Source of the DNA: Nocardiopsis sp. NRRL B-16309
Lineage (GTDB): Bacteria; Actinomycetota; Actinomycetes; Streptosporangiales; Streptosporangiaceae
Direction of reading: 5' to 3'
NCBI RefSeq assembly: GCF_001279585.1
Contig: NZ_LGEC01000016.1
Location: forward strand, 310,001-374,000
DNA: 64,000 bases
The notes beneath the pieces are model-generated. The model made no database searches. It was not told the DNA's origin and worked only from the letters and a program-made list of their open reading frames with translations. Each line of letters opens with the position of its first letter. Positions within the stretch are counted from its first letter, which is position 1. This document shows positions 16,831 to 25,546 of the stretch, piece after piece. The translations under genes were made by a program, and so were the position numbers.

Positions 16831-17181
16831 ATGCAGCAGACCACGGACGCCGGTTTCGACGAGGACGTTCTGCGCTCGGACCTGCCGGTCCTGGTGGAGT
16901 TCACCTCGGACTCGTGCCCGCCGTGCCGCCAGATGGAGCCGGTGCTCAGGTCCCTCGCCGACGACCTGCGCGGGCGGTTGAGGGTCGTGCAGGTCGACGT
17001 GCCCGCCAGCCCCGAGACGACCCGTCGCTACCAGGTGATGGCTACGCCGACGCTCTTCCTCTTCCAGGGGGGCGAGCCCGTGCGGCAGATGGTGGGCGCC
17101 CGCCCCCGGCGCCGCATCCTCCAGGAGGTCGAGCCGTTCGTCGAGCGGTCCGTTCCCGGTACCGCGGGTTCGCGCGCCTAG
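16831..17181 (+). CDS. Thioredoxin-like protein with CPPC active site
   Basis: The 116-residue protein has a thioredoxin fold: VLVEFTSDSCPPCRQMEPVL with active-site cysteines 29 and 32, a YQVMATPTLFLFQGG stretch containing the conserved cis-proline, and a C-terminal helix. The active site is SCPPC instead of WCGPC, which usually shifts redox potential and substrate choice. ATG at 16831 has GAAGGG six bases upstream; an ATG two codons earlier (16825) overlaps the merR stop. No signal peptide is present, so it acts in the cytoplasm. Confidence 0.9.
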   Translation: MQQTTDAGFDEDVLRSDLPVLVEFTSDSCPPCRQMEPVLRSLADDLRGRLRVVQVDVPASPETTRRYQVMATPTLFLFQGGEPVRQMVGARPRRRILQEVEPFVERSVPGTAGSRA

Positions 17182-17613
17182 CTAGGCGCCGTCCTCGCCG
17201 ACGAGGTGGCGCAGTTCCTGGACGGCGAACCACAGCAGTTCGTGGTCCTCCGCGTCGCCGGCGGCGATGTCGTCGGCCGCCGCCTCGTCGTCCACGTGCG
17301 CCGACGCCAGCTTCTTGTAGGAGACCGGCTGGGTCACGCTGACCCGGACCACGTTCGGTCCGGCGCCGCCCCGGCGCTCGACGACCTGGTCCGGCATGAC
17401 CGCCGCCAGGACGACGCGGCGGCGGGGCGCGTCCGGGTCGGCGGCCAGGAGTTCCAGGGACGCCTCGGCGGCGGCGTACATGGCGTCGTACCCGGCCTCC
17501 TCGTCGTCGGCGCCGGGGCGCGGGTCGGCGGCGAAGGCGGTGGTGCCGTCGGCCGTCCCGGTGGCGAGGACGTCGGCGAGGCCGGGGATGGTGCTGGGCA
17601 GGAAGACGTACAT
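17182..17613 (-). CDS. DUF6912-like conserved actinobacterial protein
   Basis: The 143-residue protein starts MYVFLPSTIPGLADVLATG and contains AAAEASLELLAADPDAPRRR and VVLAAVMPDQVV. This layout matches a conserved actinobacterial family of unknown function (I recall it as DUF6912). It has no membrane segment or catalytic signature. It is convergent with the thioredoxin gene, the stop codons being adjacent, and follows the HAD hydrolase gene by 31 bases on the same strand. Confidence 0.8.
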   Translation of the reverse strand: MYVFLPSTIPGLADVLATGTADGTTAFAADPRPGADDEEAGYDAMYAAAEASLELLAADPDAPRRRVVLAAVMPDQVVERRGGAGPNVVRVSVTQPVSYKKLASAHVDDEAAADDIAAGDAEDHELLWFAVQELRHLVGEDGA

Positions 17614-17644
17614 GCGGGCGGCTCTCAGGTGCGTGGATCGAACC

Positions 17645-18292
17645 CTATGAGTGTGCCACCGTCGACGTCAGGAAGCGCTCCAGCGCCCGCTGGGTGGACT
17701 CGGTGTCGGTGTGCAGGATGCCCGTCATCCCGAGTGCCTCGGCGGTGCGGACGTTGTGCTCCAGGTCGTCGATGAACACGCAGTCCTCGGGAGCCAGGCC
17801 CAGGCGTTCGCACGTGTGCAGGTAGATGCGCTCCTCGGGCTTGCGCATGCCCACCTCGCCGGAGATCACCACGGTGTCGAAGGTCGCCTCGAAGTGCTCG
17901 TGCGGATAGCCGTTGCCCCAGGAGTTGGACAGCAGCGCGGTGGCGGCGCCGTCGCGCCTGGAGCGGCGCAGGAGTTCGTACATGCCGTGCACGGGCTCGA
18001 AGTTGGCGAACATCCGGTGGATGAGTCCCTCGGCCACGACCGGCCCGCCGTGGGTGGACCGCAGCAGGCGCGCCAGGTCGCGCTCGAACTGCGCGACGGG
18101 GATCTCTCCCCTCTCCAGCGCGTGGACCGGGTTGGAGCCGTTGAGGCTGCCGTCGAAGTAGGGCCGCATCACCTCCTGGTAGTGGTCGATGTCGATCCGG
18201 TCGGCGCGCAGCCAGGCTCGGATTCCGTCGATCAGCGGCGGCGTGAGGACGCCGCCCCAGTCGGAGATGACCCCTCGGCGGGTGCTGTCCAT
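17645..18292 (-). CDS. HAD-superfamily hydrolase
   Basis: This 215-residue protein has HAD motif I as ISDWGGVLTPP (nucleophile Asp11; second Asp replaced by Gly, as in the DLGGVL and YihX-type branch), motif II in ALLSNSWGN, motif III lysine in GMRKPEERIYLHTCERLG and motif IV VFIDDLEHNVRTAEALGM. All core catalytic residues are present. It probably acts on a small phosphorylated metabolite; the substrate is unknown. It lies downstream of the GH3 gene with an 82-base gap. Confidence 0.88.
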   Translation of the reverse strand: MDSTRRGVISDWGGVLTPPLIDGIRAWLRADRIDIDHYQEVMRPYFDGSLNGSNPVHALERGEIPVAQFERDLARLLRSTHGGPVVAEGLIHRMFANFEPVHGMYELLRRSRRDGAATALLSNSWGNGYPHEHFEATFDTVVISGEVGMRKPEERIYLHTCERLGLAPEDCVFIDDLEHNVRTAEALGMTGILHTDTESTQRALERFLTSTVAHS

Positions 18293-18374
18293 CCGCGTCC
18301 TCCATCTGTTCGGGCGGGGAACGGTTCTTCCCGTTCCCCACCCGGTTCAATCTCCCCGAAGAGGGACGAAGCAC

Positions 18375-20024
18375 TCAGAAGGAGAGGCCCTCGCCCGCCG
18401 TCGCGACGTCCGGAACGTCCACCGGGAGCGTCCCGGTGGGCTCGACCTCACCGGCGATCACCCGGGCCGCGGCGGCGCGCGACACGTCCACGGACGAGTA
18501 CACGGCCAGGAAGGCGTCGACGCCGGGGAAGGCCGCCAGGTCGTAGGGGCCGCCCTGGGAGACCACGATGACCGGCCCCTGGGCCGACTCCACCAGGGCG
18601 CGCTGCTCCTGCGTGGCCCCGTCCGAGCCCACGACCAGGGTCGGGGCGGCGGGGTCGACGGTGACGCCGGCCTCGGTGAGCGCGGCGGAGATCGTGTCCG
18701 CGCCCGCTCCCGCGACCCGCACGGGCGTGTCCCGCAGCGGTAGCAGGCCGTCCTCGTTGCGCAGCAGGGTGACGGAGGCCTCGGCGACGGTCCGGGCCGC
18801 CTCCTCGTGGCCCAGGGCGTCGGCCGCGGCGGCCGGGTCCACCGGGTCCGCCTCCAGGATCCCGCGCTTCTCCTTGAGGGTGAGCACCCGCAGCACCGAC
18901 TCGTCGATGCGCTCCTCGGTGATGCGGCCCTCCTCCACGGCGGTGCGCAGGGCGGCCACGGCGGCGGCCGGGTCCGGCGGCATCAGCAGCTGGTCCACCC
19001 CCGCCTCGACGGCCCTGACGGCGACCTCGCCGTCGTCGTGGCGCTGGCGCACGCCCTCCATGTTGAGGGCGTCGGTGGTCACGACGCCGTCGTAGCCGAG
19101 CTCCTCGCGCAGGATGCCGCCGATGATCGACGGCGAGAGCGTGGCCGGGTCGGGGTCCTCACTGCTGTCCAGGCCCGGCATGAGCACGTGGGCGGTCATG
19201 ATGGCGTCGACGTCGGCCTCCACGGCGGCGCGGAACGGCGGCAGGTGCTCCCGTTCCCACTGGTCGCGCGGCAGGTCGATGACGGGCAGGCCGGTGTGGC
19301 TGTCCACGTCGGTGTCGCCGTGGCCCGGGAAGTGCTTGACGACGGGGACGACACCGCCCTCGGCGAAGGCCCCGGCCTCGGCCACGGCCATCTCCGCCAC
19401 CAGCTCGGGGTCGGAGCCGAACGAGCGGATCCCGATCACCGGGTTGTCCGGGTCGGTGTTGACGTCGGCCACCGGGGCGTAGTCCAGGTTGATCCCGAGC
19501 GCGGTCAGTTCCGCCGCGGTGGTCCCGGCCAGCAGTTCGGCCATGGCGGGGTCGTGGCTCGCCCCGACCGCCATCGCGTCCGGGAAGCGGGTGCCCACGG
19601 GAAGCCGCGCCACCATGCCCTGTTCCTGGTCGACCCCGACGAACAGCGGGACGCCCTGTCCCAGGTCGGCCGCCAGGGCCTGGACGCCGACGGACATCTC
19701 GGCGATCTGCTCGGCGCCGGTCAGGTTGGCGTCGAAGTAGATCAGGCCCCCGGGCCGGTAGGCCTCGATCTGGGCCGCGTTCGCGGCGGCGGTGGTCCCC
19801 TGGGCGGTCAGCACCAGGAGCTGGCCGATCTTGTCGTCCAGGTCCATCTCCGCGAGCAGCTCCGGAGCGAGCACGGGCTCGAAGGCCTCGGCGGTCGGCG
19901 ACGGTTCGTCCTCCTGCGGCGAGGAACCCACCTCCTCGGTGGTGCACGCGCTGGCGATCAGGGTCAGGGCCGCACAGGCCGTGGCGAGGGCGCGCGGTAG
20001 GAGCGGTCTCATGGCGGGTGTCAT
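18375..20024 (-). CDS. nagZ: GH3 beta-N-acetylhexosaminidase, secreted lipoprotein (NagZ-like)
   Basis: The 549-residue protein has a signal peptide ending near ASAC, suggesting lipid attachment. The GH3 catalytic domain bears the NagZ signature KHFPGHGDTDVDSHTGLP, whose His-Asp dyad serves as general acid/base, and the nucleophile region VVTTDALNMEGV. A C-terminal alpha/beta domain follows (from about residue 400). The reaction is release of terminal GlcNAc from peptidoglycan or chitin fragments. Export fits GlcNAc salvage with the adjacent PTS genes. ATG at 20024 sits directly behind GGAG; ATG at 20012 is an alternative. Confidence 0.9.
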   Translation of the reverse strand: MTPAMRPLLPRALATACAALTLIASACTTEEVGSSPQEDEPSPTAEAFEPVLAPELLAEMDLDDKIGQLLVLTAQGTTAAANAAQIEAYRPGGLIYFDANLTGAEQIAEMSVGVQALAADLGQGVPLFVGVDQEQGMVARLPVGTRFPDAMAVGASHDPAMAELLAGTTAAELTALGINLDYAPVADVNTDPDNPVIGIRSFGSDPELVAEMAVAEAGAFAEGGVVPVVKHFPGHGDTDVDSHTGLPVIDLPRDQWEREHLPPFRAAVEADVDAIMTAHVLMPGLDSSEDPDPATLSPSIIGGILREELGYDGVVTTDALNMEGVRQRHDDGEVAVRAVEAGVDQLLMPPDPAAAVAALRTAVEEGRITEERIDESVLRVLTLKEKRGILEADPVDPAAAADALGHEEAARTVAEASVTLLRNEDGLLPLRDTPVRVAGAGADTISAALTEAGVTVDPAAPTLVVGSDGATQEQRALVESAQGPVIVVSQGGPYDLAAFPGVDAFLAVYSSVDVSRAAAARVIAGEVEPTGTLPVDVPDVATAGEGLSF

Positions 20025-20121
20025 CTCCGGTGGTCAGAGGGTCGCGGCCGGAGAATACCGCCCCGAAGGGGGTGACCCGGTGCACGGTCGCCCGCGCGCC
20101 GGGTCCTGGAACCTGAGGGGC

Positions 20122-20610
20122 CTACTCCCAGGTGAAGAGGGACTCGCCCGTGCGGACGGCGCCCTCCACGAGGTCGCGCAGCGTTCCCTCACCGGCGTCC
20201 AGGGCGACCACCGGCACGACCGACGGCTTGCCCTGGGCCGCCACCAGGCCCGGCGACCAGCGGATCACCGGAGTACCGGCCTCGACCCGGGCGCCCTCCT
20301 CGACCAGGAGGGTGAACCCCCGCCCGGCGAGTTCCACGGTGTCGATGCCCAGGTGCACCAGCACACCGCGGCGCTGGTCGGGCGCCATCACCACGAACGC
20401 GTGGGGGTGGAGCTTGACCAGGTCCCCGGTGATGGGGGCGAGCGCCGACTGCGTGCCCTCCTGGCCGCCCTCCTGCCCCGGCTCGGGGTGGACGGCGACA
20501 CCGGGGCCGACCATCCCCTCCGAGAAGACGGGGTCGGGCACGGTCGAGAGGGAGAGCGCTGTCCCGGTCACGGGAGAGAGGACGTCGAGCGCGTCCGTCA
20601 CGTCTGGCAT
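20122..20610 (-). CDS. crr: PTS glucose-type EIIA component
   Basis: This 162-residue protein is a complete EIIA of the glucose family: SPVTGTALSLSTVPDPVFSE, the first active-site histidine in HPHAFVV (His70), the phosphorylated histidine in GVLVHLGIDTV (His86), and the C-terminal VVALDAGEG region. It receives phosphate from HPr and passes it to EIIB. The gene is 15 bases downstream of the EIIB gene, so they are co-transcribed. It may serve several EIIBC systems. Confidence 0.95.
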   Translation of the reverse strand: MPDVTDALDVLSPVTGTALSLSTVPDPVFSEGMVGPGVAVHPEPGQEGGQEGTQSALAPITGDLVKLHPHAFVVMAPDQRRGVLVHLGIDTVELAGRGFTLLVEEGARVEAGTPVIRWSPGLVAAQGKPSVVPVVALDAGEGTLRDLVEGAVRTGESLFTWE

Positions 20611-20625
20611 GGGACATCCCTTCCC

Positions 20626-20874
20626 TCACACGGAGAGTTCATCCAGCAGGTCCCTGATGTCGTCGGTGAGGGAGTCCGCCTCGGGACCCACCACGACCTG
20701 CACGACGTTGCCCGACATCAGCACCCCGTGGGCGCCCGCCGCGCGCAGGTCGCCCTCCTTCACCAGTCCGGGGTCGGCCACCTCGGTCCGCAACCGGGTG
20801 ATGCACGCCTCGATGTCCTCGATGTTGGCCGGGCCGCCCAACCCGGCGACGATCGCCGCTGCCTTGTCCGCCAT
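20626..20874 (-). CDS. nagF: PTS EIIB component, GlcNAc type
   Basis: At 82 residues this is a free-standing EIIB domain of the glucose/GlcNAc family, with the phosphorylated cysteine in IEACITRLRTEV (Cys24) and the VLMSGNVVQVVVGPEADSL stretch. ATG at 20874 has GGAGG four bases upstream. In many bacteria EIIB is fused to EIIC; here the EIIC is a separate gene across the divergent promoter (23141-24694), the arrangement known for Streptomyces NagF and NagE2. Confidence 0.93.
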   Translation of the reverse strand: MADKAAAIVAGLGGPANIEDIEACITRLRTEVADPGLVKEGDLRAAGAHGVLMSGNVVQVVVGPEADSLTDDIRDLLDELSV

Positions 20875-21007
20875 CTGTCCTCCGTGCTTGCCTCGGGAAC
20901 GGGAGTCCCCCGGGACGAGCCTAGGGGTGACCCATCCCACACACCAGGGTCCGCGCGACCGCGCTGAGTACGCGGGGGGTACTCGGTCGCCGGACGGGGT
21001 CCCCGCG

Positions 21008-22051
21008 TCAGGAGGTCTGGGTGACCTTGTTGAGGCCGCGCGGCACGTCCGGGTTGTAGCCCAGCCGCCGCGCCAGGCGCTCGGTGAGCAGCTGCGCGGG
21101 CACGATGAGGTTCATCGGCGACACCCACTCGGGCACGTCCGGCACGGGGACGGCCAGGTCGCTCGCGGCGGCCAGGGCCGGGCCGCCGCCGAAGCCGAAC
21201 ACCGGGGCCCCGGCGGAGCGGGCGCGTTCGGCGAGCGCGACGGTCCCCTGCAGGGTCGGACCGGAGGGCGCGGCCACCAGCAGGGCCGGGGTGCGCGGGT
21301 CGACGACGGCGATGGGGCCGTGCAGCAGGTCGGCGTAGGACAGGCCCATCGCGTGCAGGTAGCAGGCCTCCTTCAGCTTGAGGGCGGCCTCCAGCGCGGT
21401 CGAGAACGCCATGCCGCGGCCGGAGATGACCGCGCCCTGCACGGCGACCATCCGCTCGACGATCTCCTCCAGCGCGTCCGCGGGCGCCGCGAGTGTCTCC
21501 TCGATGCCGTCCGGCACGCGCTCCAGGTCGCCGGCGTCCAGGTCCGCGCCCAGGCCCAGGGCCAGGACCGCCAGCGCGGCGAGCTGGGTGTTGTAGGTCT
21601 TCGTCGCGGGCACCGCCAGCTCGTCGCCGGCCCGGGTGACCAGCGCGACGTCGGCCTCGGCGGCCAGCGGGGACCCGGCGCCGTTGGTGACGGCGACGGT
21701 ACGGGCACCGCAGTCGGCGGCCCAGCGCATGGTCTCAACGATCTCCTCGGTCTTGCCGGACTGGGAGATGGCCACGGCCAGGACGTCGGACAGGTCGATC
21801 TTGGCGCCGTAGGTGGTCGCGATGGAGGGCGAGCCCAGCGTGGCCAGTCGGCCGGTGTGCGCCTGGAGCAGGTAGCCGCCGTAGACCGCCGCGTTGTCGG
21901 AGGAGCCGCGGGCGATGAACAGCACGTGCCGGGTCCGTCGGCCCAGGGCCTCGATCTCGGGTCGCAGCGGCAGCAGTTCGGCGAACGTGCGGCGCAGCGC
22001 CTCGGGCTGCTCGGCGATCTCGGAGCGCATCACGCTCGTCGTGGTCGTCAT
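21008..22051 (-). CDS. SIS-domain sugar-phosphate enzyme (NagB-II-like glucosamine-6-phosphate deaminase)
   Basis: The 347-residue protein contains two SIS domains. Motifs include FIARGSSDNAAVYGGYLL, AISQSGKTEEIVETM and the EAALKLKEACYLHAMGLSY stretch shared with the isomerase half of GlmS. There is no glutaminase domain, so it is the deaminase/isomerase type. Position next to GlcNAc PTS genes suggests conversion of glucosamine-6-phosphate to fructose-6-phosphate plus ammonia. ATG at 22051 has GGAAGG six bases upstream. It is first in the minus-strand arm that continues to EIIB, EIIA and GH3. A GlcNAc-6-phosphate deacetylase is not in the window. Confidence 0.88.
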   Translation of the reverse strand: MTTTTSVMRSEIAEQPEALRRTFAELLPLRPEIEALGRRTRHVLFIARGSSDNAAVYGGYLLQAHTGRLATLGSPSIATTYGAKIDLSDVLAVAISQSGKTEEIVETMRWAADCGARTVAVTNGAGSPLAAEADVALVTRAGDELAVPATKTYNTQLAALAVLALGLGADLDAGDLERVPDGIEETLAAPADALEEIVERMVAVQGAVISGRGMAFSTALEAALKLKEACYLHAMGLSYADLLHGPIAVVDPRTPALLVAAPSGPTLQGTVALAERARSAGAPVFGFGGGPALAAASDLAVPVPDVPEWVSPMNLIVPAQLLTERLARRLGYNPDVPRGLNKVTQTS

Positions 22052-22200
22052 GGAGAACCTTCCGTGAGTGGCGGGCGGCCCGGCCCGGGTCCGGGATCCG
22101 CGTCGGCCGCTGCTCCAGGGTGGGCCGGACACCGTCCGACCTGCCCCGGTTCTGGCACGAACCGCCTGCTGTCAGGCGTATTGACACGCGGGCGGAGCTA

Positions 22201-22222
22201 TGGTCTAGTCCGGACTATACCA
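22201..22222. promoter_or_regulatory. DasR-like operator: 22-bp near-perfect palindrome
   Basis: The site is TGGTCTAGTCC followed by GGACTATACCA; only one symmetric position pair mismatches. Each half resembles the DasR element ACTGGTCTAGACCAGT, so it may be read as two overlapping dre-type elements offset by nine bases. It lies 150 bases before the SIS-gene start and 136 before the GntR-gene start, able to control both divergent transcripts. Confidence 0.8.
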
Positions 22223-22357
22223 GTCAGATCGGAGAGGTCACCGGAGCCGGGGACGCCCCGGGCACCGGCGCCGCGACCGCGCTGGGGCGCGTCCGTGGAA
22301 CATGCCCTAGGGTCGAACGCCCGATCCTCCCTGCGACCGAGAAGGCCGGCCCGACCC

Positions 22358-23095
22358 ATGTCGATCGACCCCACGAACCCGCTCCCGAAGTACAGCCAAC
22401 TCCGTGACCTGCTCCTGGACTGGATCACCGAGAGCGGCCTGGGCGTGGACGACATGATCCCCTCTGAGCGCGAGCTCAGCACCACCTACGGCCTGTCCCG
22501 CATGACGGTCCGGCAAACGATCGACCTGATGGTCTCGGAGGGCCGGCTGTACCGCGTCCCGGGCAAGGGGACCTTCATCGCGCGGCCCAAGATCGAGATG
22601 TCGCTGGTCCTGGCGTCCTTCAGCGAGGACATGCGCGCCCGCGGCTACGAGCCCGGCGCGCGGGAGCTGATCCGCCAGGTCATCCCCGCCAGCGGGCACA
22701 CCGCGCGGATGCTCGACATCGGGCCGGGCACGCTGGTGCACCACATCGAGCGGATGCGGACCGCCGACGACGAGCCGATGGCGGTGGAGCGGTCCAACAT
22801 CCCCGCCGCCATGGTTCCGGGACTGGAGGACTTCGACCTCGCCGAGCGCTCGCTGTACGAGGTGCTGGAGAACGAGTTCGACATCCTCCTGGACTCCGGA
22901 GAACAGACGATCGAGGCCGGGATCTGCGACTCCGCGGACTCCCGGCTCCTCGGTCTGCCCGCCGGGAGCCCGGTGCTGATCATGCAGCGCCGCAGCTTCT
23001 TCAAGGGGCAGTGCGTGGAACTGGCGCTGTCCACCTACCGTGCCGACCGCTACCAGCTGCACTCCCGTTTGGACCCGCGGCGGCACGGCGACTGA
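22358..23095 (+). CDS. dasR: GntR/HutC-family regulator of GlcNAc use (DasR-like)
   Basis: This 245-residue regulator has the GntR winged helix (PKYSQLRDLLLDWI, IPSERELSTTYGLSRMTVRQ, GRLYRVPGKGTFIA) and a UTRA effector domain from about residue 75 (VLASFSEDMRARGYEPG to the end). DasR senses glucosamine-6-phosphate or GlcNAc-6-phosphate and controls chitin and GlcNAc uptake genes. The palindromic element upstream and the PTS neighbours support this assignment. EIIC starts 45 bases downstream, so the two are probably one transcript. Confidence 0.9.
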   Translation: MSIDPTNPLPKYSQLRDLLLDWITESGLGVDDMIPSERELSTTYGLSRMTVRQTIDLMVSEGRLYRVPGKGTFIARPKIEMSLVLASFSEDMRARGYEPGARELIRQVIPASGHTARMLDIGPGTLVHHIERMRTADDEPMAVERSNIPAAMVPGLEDFDLAERSLYEVLENEFDILLDSGEQTIEAGICDSADSRLLGLPAGSPVLIMQRRSFFKGQCVELALSTYRADRYQLHSRLDPRRHGD

Positions 23096-23140
23096 TCACC
23101 CCCCGCGCCCACGAGGCGCGCCTCCCAGGGAGGACCCCCC

Positions 23141-24694
23141 ATGAGTACGGACCACAGCACACCCCCGGACCCGGAACCCGGTGGTGGCGCCACCGCCCGA
23201 ACCGCCGAGCCGGCCAAGCGCGCCAAGCGCCCCTCGTCCGCGCTGGCCGTCCTGCAGCGTCTGGGCCGCAGCCTCATGATGCCCATCGCGGTGCTCCCCG
23301 CCGCCGCGATCCTGCTCCGCCTGGGCCAGCCCGACCTGCTGGGCGCCGACGGCCTGGCCGGGATGCCCGGCATGGGGTGGATGGACCCCGTCGCCGGCGC
23401 CGTGGGAGCGGCGGGCGACTCCATCTTCCAGGCACTGCCCCTGCTGTTCGCGGTGGGTGTGGCGATCGGCTTCGCCAAGCGGGCCGACGGGTCCACCGCC
23501 CTGGCCGCGGTCGTCGGGTACCTGGTGTTCGACCGGGTGGCCACGTGGACGATGGTCACCTTCAACGGACCCACGGGCGACCTCGGGTCGCGTCTGGTGA
23601 CCTATCCGCTGCCGGTCGACCCGGTCACGCGTGAGCCCATGGTGGACCAGGCGTCGGCCGAGGCGGTCGGCGCGGTCATCAACAACGCGGTGAAGAACCC
23701 CACCGACGTGCTCGGCGGCATCGCGATGGGCCTGGTCGCCGCCCTGCTGTGGCAGCGCTACCACCGCATCAAGCTCCCGACCTGGCTGGGCTTCTTCGGC
23801 GGCCGACGGTTCGTCCCGATCGTCACGGCGCTGGCCGGCCTGCTGATCGGCGTGGCCCTGGGCATGCTGTGGCCGGTCGTGGGCTCCTGGATCCAGGACC
23901 TCGGCGAGGGCATCATCGGCGCCGGAGCGGTGGGCGCGGGCCTCTACGGGGTGGTCAACCGGCTCCTGCTCCCGCTGGGCCTGCACCACGTGGTCAACTC
24001 GTTCATCTGGTTCGTCTCGGGCTCCTACACCGACGACGCCGGGAACGTGTCCAACGGCGAGATCACCCGCTACCTGGCGGGCGACCCCTCGGCGGGGACG
24101 TTCCTGTCCGGGTTCTTCCCCGTGCTGATGTTCGGCCTGCCGGGCGCGGCCCTGGCGATGTGGCTGGCGGCGCCCAAGGCGCGGCGCGCACAGATCGGGT
24201 CGATCATGATCCCGGCGGCGCTGACCGCGTTCGCCACGGGGATCACCGAGCCGGTGGAGTTCGCGTTCATCTTCGTGGCGCCCGCGCTGTTCGCCGTGCA
24301 CGTGGTGCTGACGGGCCTGTCCATGGCCATCCTCAACGCGCTCGACGCCCAGTTGGGCTTCGGCTTCTCGGCGGGCCTGATCGACCTGCTGCTCAACGCC
24401 ACGAAGGACAACACCTCGGGGCTGGGGCTGATCCTGCTGTTGGGCCTGGTGTACTTCGGGCTCTACTTCGGGATCTTCTACGTCCTCATCACCCGGTTCA
24501 ACCTGCCGACCCCGGGCCGGGAACTGGATCCGGAGGAGAACACCGCCGCGCACACCGTGCCCAGCGCGGCCGAGGACCGGCCCGGGACACGGGTCGACGG
24601 CTCGCTGGAGCCGCCTGAGCAGGGGTCCTCGGACGGAAGGTCCGGCGGGAAGTCCGACGGTGGCCCCGACAGCAGGTCCGACGCCTCCGGCTGA
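23141..24694 (+). CDS. nagE2: PTS N-acetylglucosamine permease EIIC
   Basis: The 517-residue membrane protein is an EIIC of the glucose/GlcNAc family: LGRSLMMPIAVLPAAAILLR, FAVGVAIGFAKRADGSTALA, GLHHVVNSFIWF and the substrate-site motif ITEPVEFAFIFVAP, with about ten membrane segments. No EIIB domain is attached. The N-terminal about 40 residues and the C-terminal about 60 residues are polar, low-complexity extensions (Ser, Gly, Asp and Pro rich). It imports GlcNAc using phosphate from the separate EIIB. Confidence 0.94.
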   Translation: MSTDHSTPPDPEPGGGATARTAEPAKRAKRPSSALAVLQRLGRSLMMPIAVLPAAAILLRLGQPDLLGADGLAGMPGMGWMDPVAGAVGAAGDSIFQALPLLFAVGVAIGFAKRADGSTALAAVVGYLVFDRVATWTMVTFNGPTGDLGSRLVTYPLPVDPVTREPMVDQASAEAVGAVINNAVKNPTDVLGGIAMGLVAALLWQRYHRIKLPTWLGFFGGRRFVPIVTALAGLLIGVALGMLWPVVGSWIQDLGEGIIGAGAVGAGLYGVVNRLLLPLGLHHVVNSFIWFVSGSYTDDAGNVSNGEITRYLAGDPSAGTFLSGFFPVLMFGLPGAALAMWLAAPKARRAQIGSIMIPAALTAFATGITEPVEFAFIFVAPALFAVHVVLTGLSMAILNALDAQLGFGFSAGLIDLLLNATKDNTSGLGLILLLGLVYFGLYFGIFYVLITRFNLPTPGRELDPEENTAAHTVPSAAEDRPGTRVDGSLEPPEQGSSDGRSGGKSDGGPDSRSDASG

Positions 24695-24730
24695 GCCCCG
24701 CCGCCGCATCGTGACGGATCCGACGCGCGT

Positions 24731-24756
24731 GCCGGGGTCGCCAGGGCGGCCCCGGC
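24731..24756. terminator. Possible terminator hairpin after EIIC gene
   Basis: GCCGGGG and CCCCGGC can pair across 12 bases, 36 bases past the EIIC stop. There is no T-run. A GACGGATCC sequence occurs on both sides of it. Confidence 0.35.
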
Positions 24757-24799
24757 TCCGAACCCAGCGCGACGGATCCTTCCACGAGAGAGGCACACG

Positions 24800-25396
24800 A
24801 TGAACGCGGGTACCGAGAAGCGTCCGCTGCTGCGACGGCCACTGGTGCTCTGGCCGGTGGCCGGGCTCGTCCTGGTCCTGGTGGCCGCGGGCCTGTGGGC
24901 CTTCCAGCCCTGGCGGCTGTTCACCACCCGGACCGTGGACGAGGCCCCGCCCACCGCGGTCGCCGCGTCGGAGGAGGCCCCCGAGGCGGCCGGGACCGAC
25001 GACGCGCAGGGCGGCGCGGACTCGGACGAGGACGCGGAGGAACCGGCCGACGAGCCGGTGGTCCTGGGCGAGGGCGCGTTCATCACCCAGGAGCACGAGA
25101 CGTCGGGCACCGCCACGGTTCTGGAACTGCCCGACGGCACGCGGCACGTGCGGTTGGCGGACCTGGTCACGAGCGACGGCCCCGACCTCAAGGTGTGGAT
25201 CACCGACCAGGAGGCCGGCGGCGACTGGTACAAGTACGGGGACGGGCGCCACGTCGCGCTCGGCGAGCTCAAGGGCACCGAGGGCAACGCCAACTACGAG
25301 ATCCCCGCGGACGCCGACCTGGACGGGATGACCAGCGTGGTCATCTGGTGCGAACGCTTCTCGGTGGCCTTCGGCTCCGCGCCGGTGGAGCTGTAG
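24800..25396 (+). CDS. Membrane-anchored DM13-domain protein
   Basis: The 198-residue protein has a cytoplasmic start, one membrane segment (LWPVAGLVLVLVAAGLWAF, about residues 17-35), an acidic Ala/Glu/Asp-rich linker (about 45-90) and an extracytoplasmic DM13 domain (HETSGTATVLELPDGTRHVR, DLKVWITD, the GNANYEIPADADL stretch, VVIWCERFSVAFGSA). DM13 domains are proposed to be redox or haem-related; the conserved Cys near the C terminus (WCERF) is present. Its function is not established. GAGAGGC lies nine bases before the ATG. Confidence 0.85.
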   Translation: MNAGTEKRPLLRRPLVLWPVAGLVLVLVAAGLWAFQPWRLFTTRTVDEAPPTAVAASEEAPEAAGTDDAQGGADSDEDAEEPADEPVVLGEGAFITQEHETSGTATVLELPDGTRHVRLADLVTSDGPDLKVWITDQEAGGDWYKYGDGRHVALGELKGTEGNANYEIPADADLDGMTSVVIWCERFSVAFGSAPVEL

Positions 25397-25546
25397 GCCC
25401 AGCGACCGCAGCCCGGGGCAGAGCCCGGGGCGGTCGTCGCCGGAAGGCGTGGCCGGGATGCCCTGCCCAGGGGGCCGTGGCCGAGCAGTCCTGGCCGGAG
25501 GCGGCGGCCGAGGGGCCGGGGCTGGAAGGCCTGGCCCAGGCAGCCG

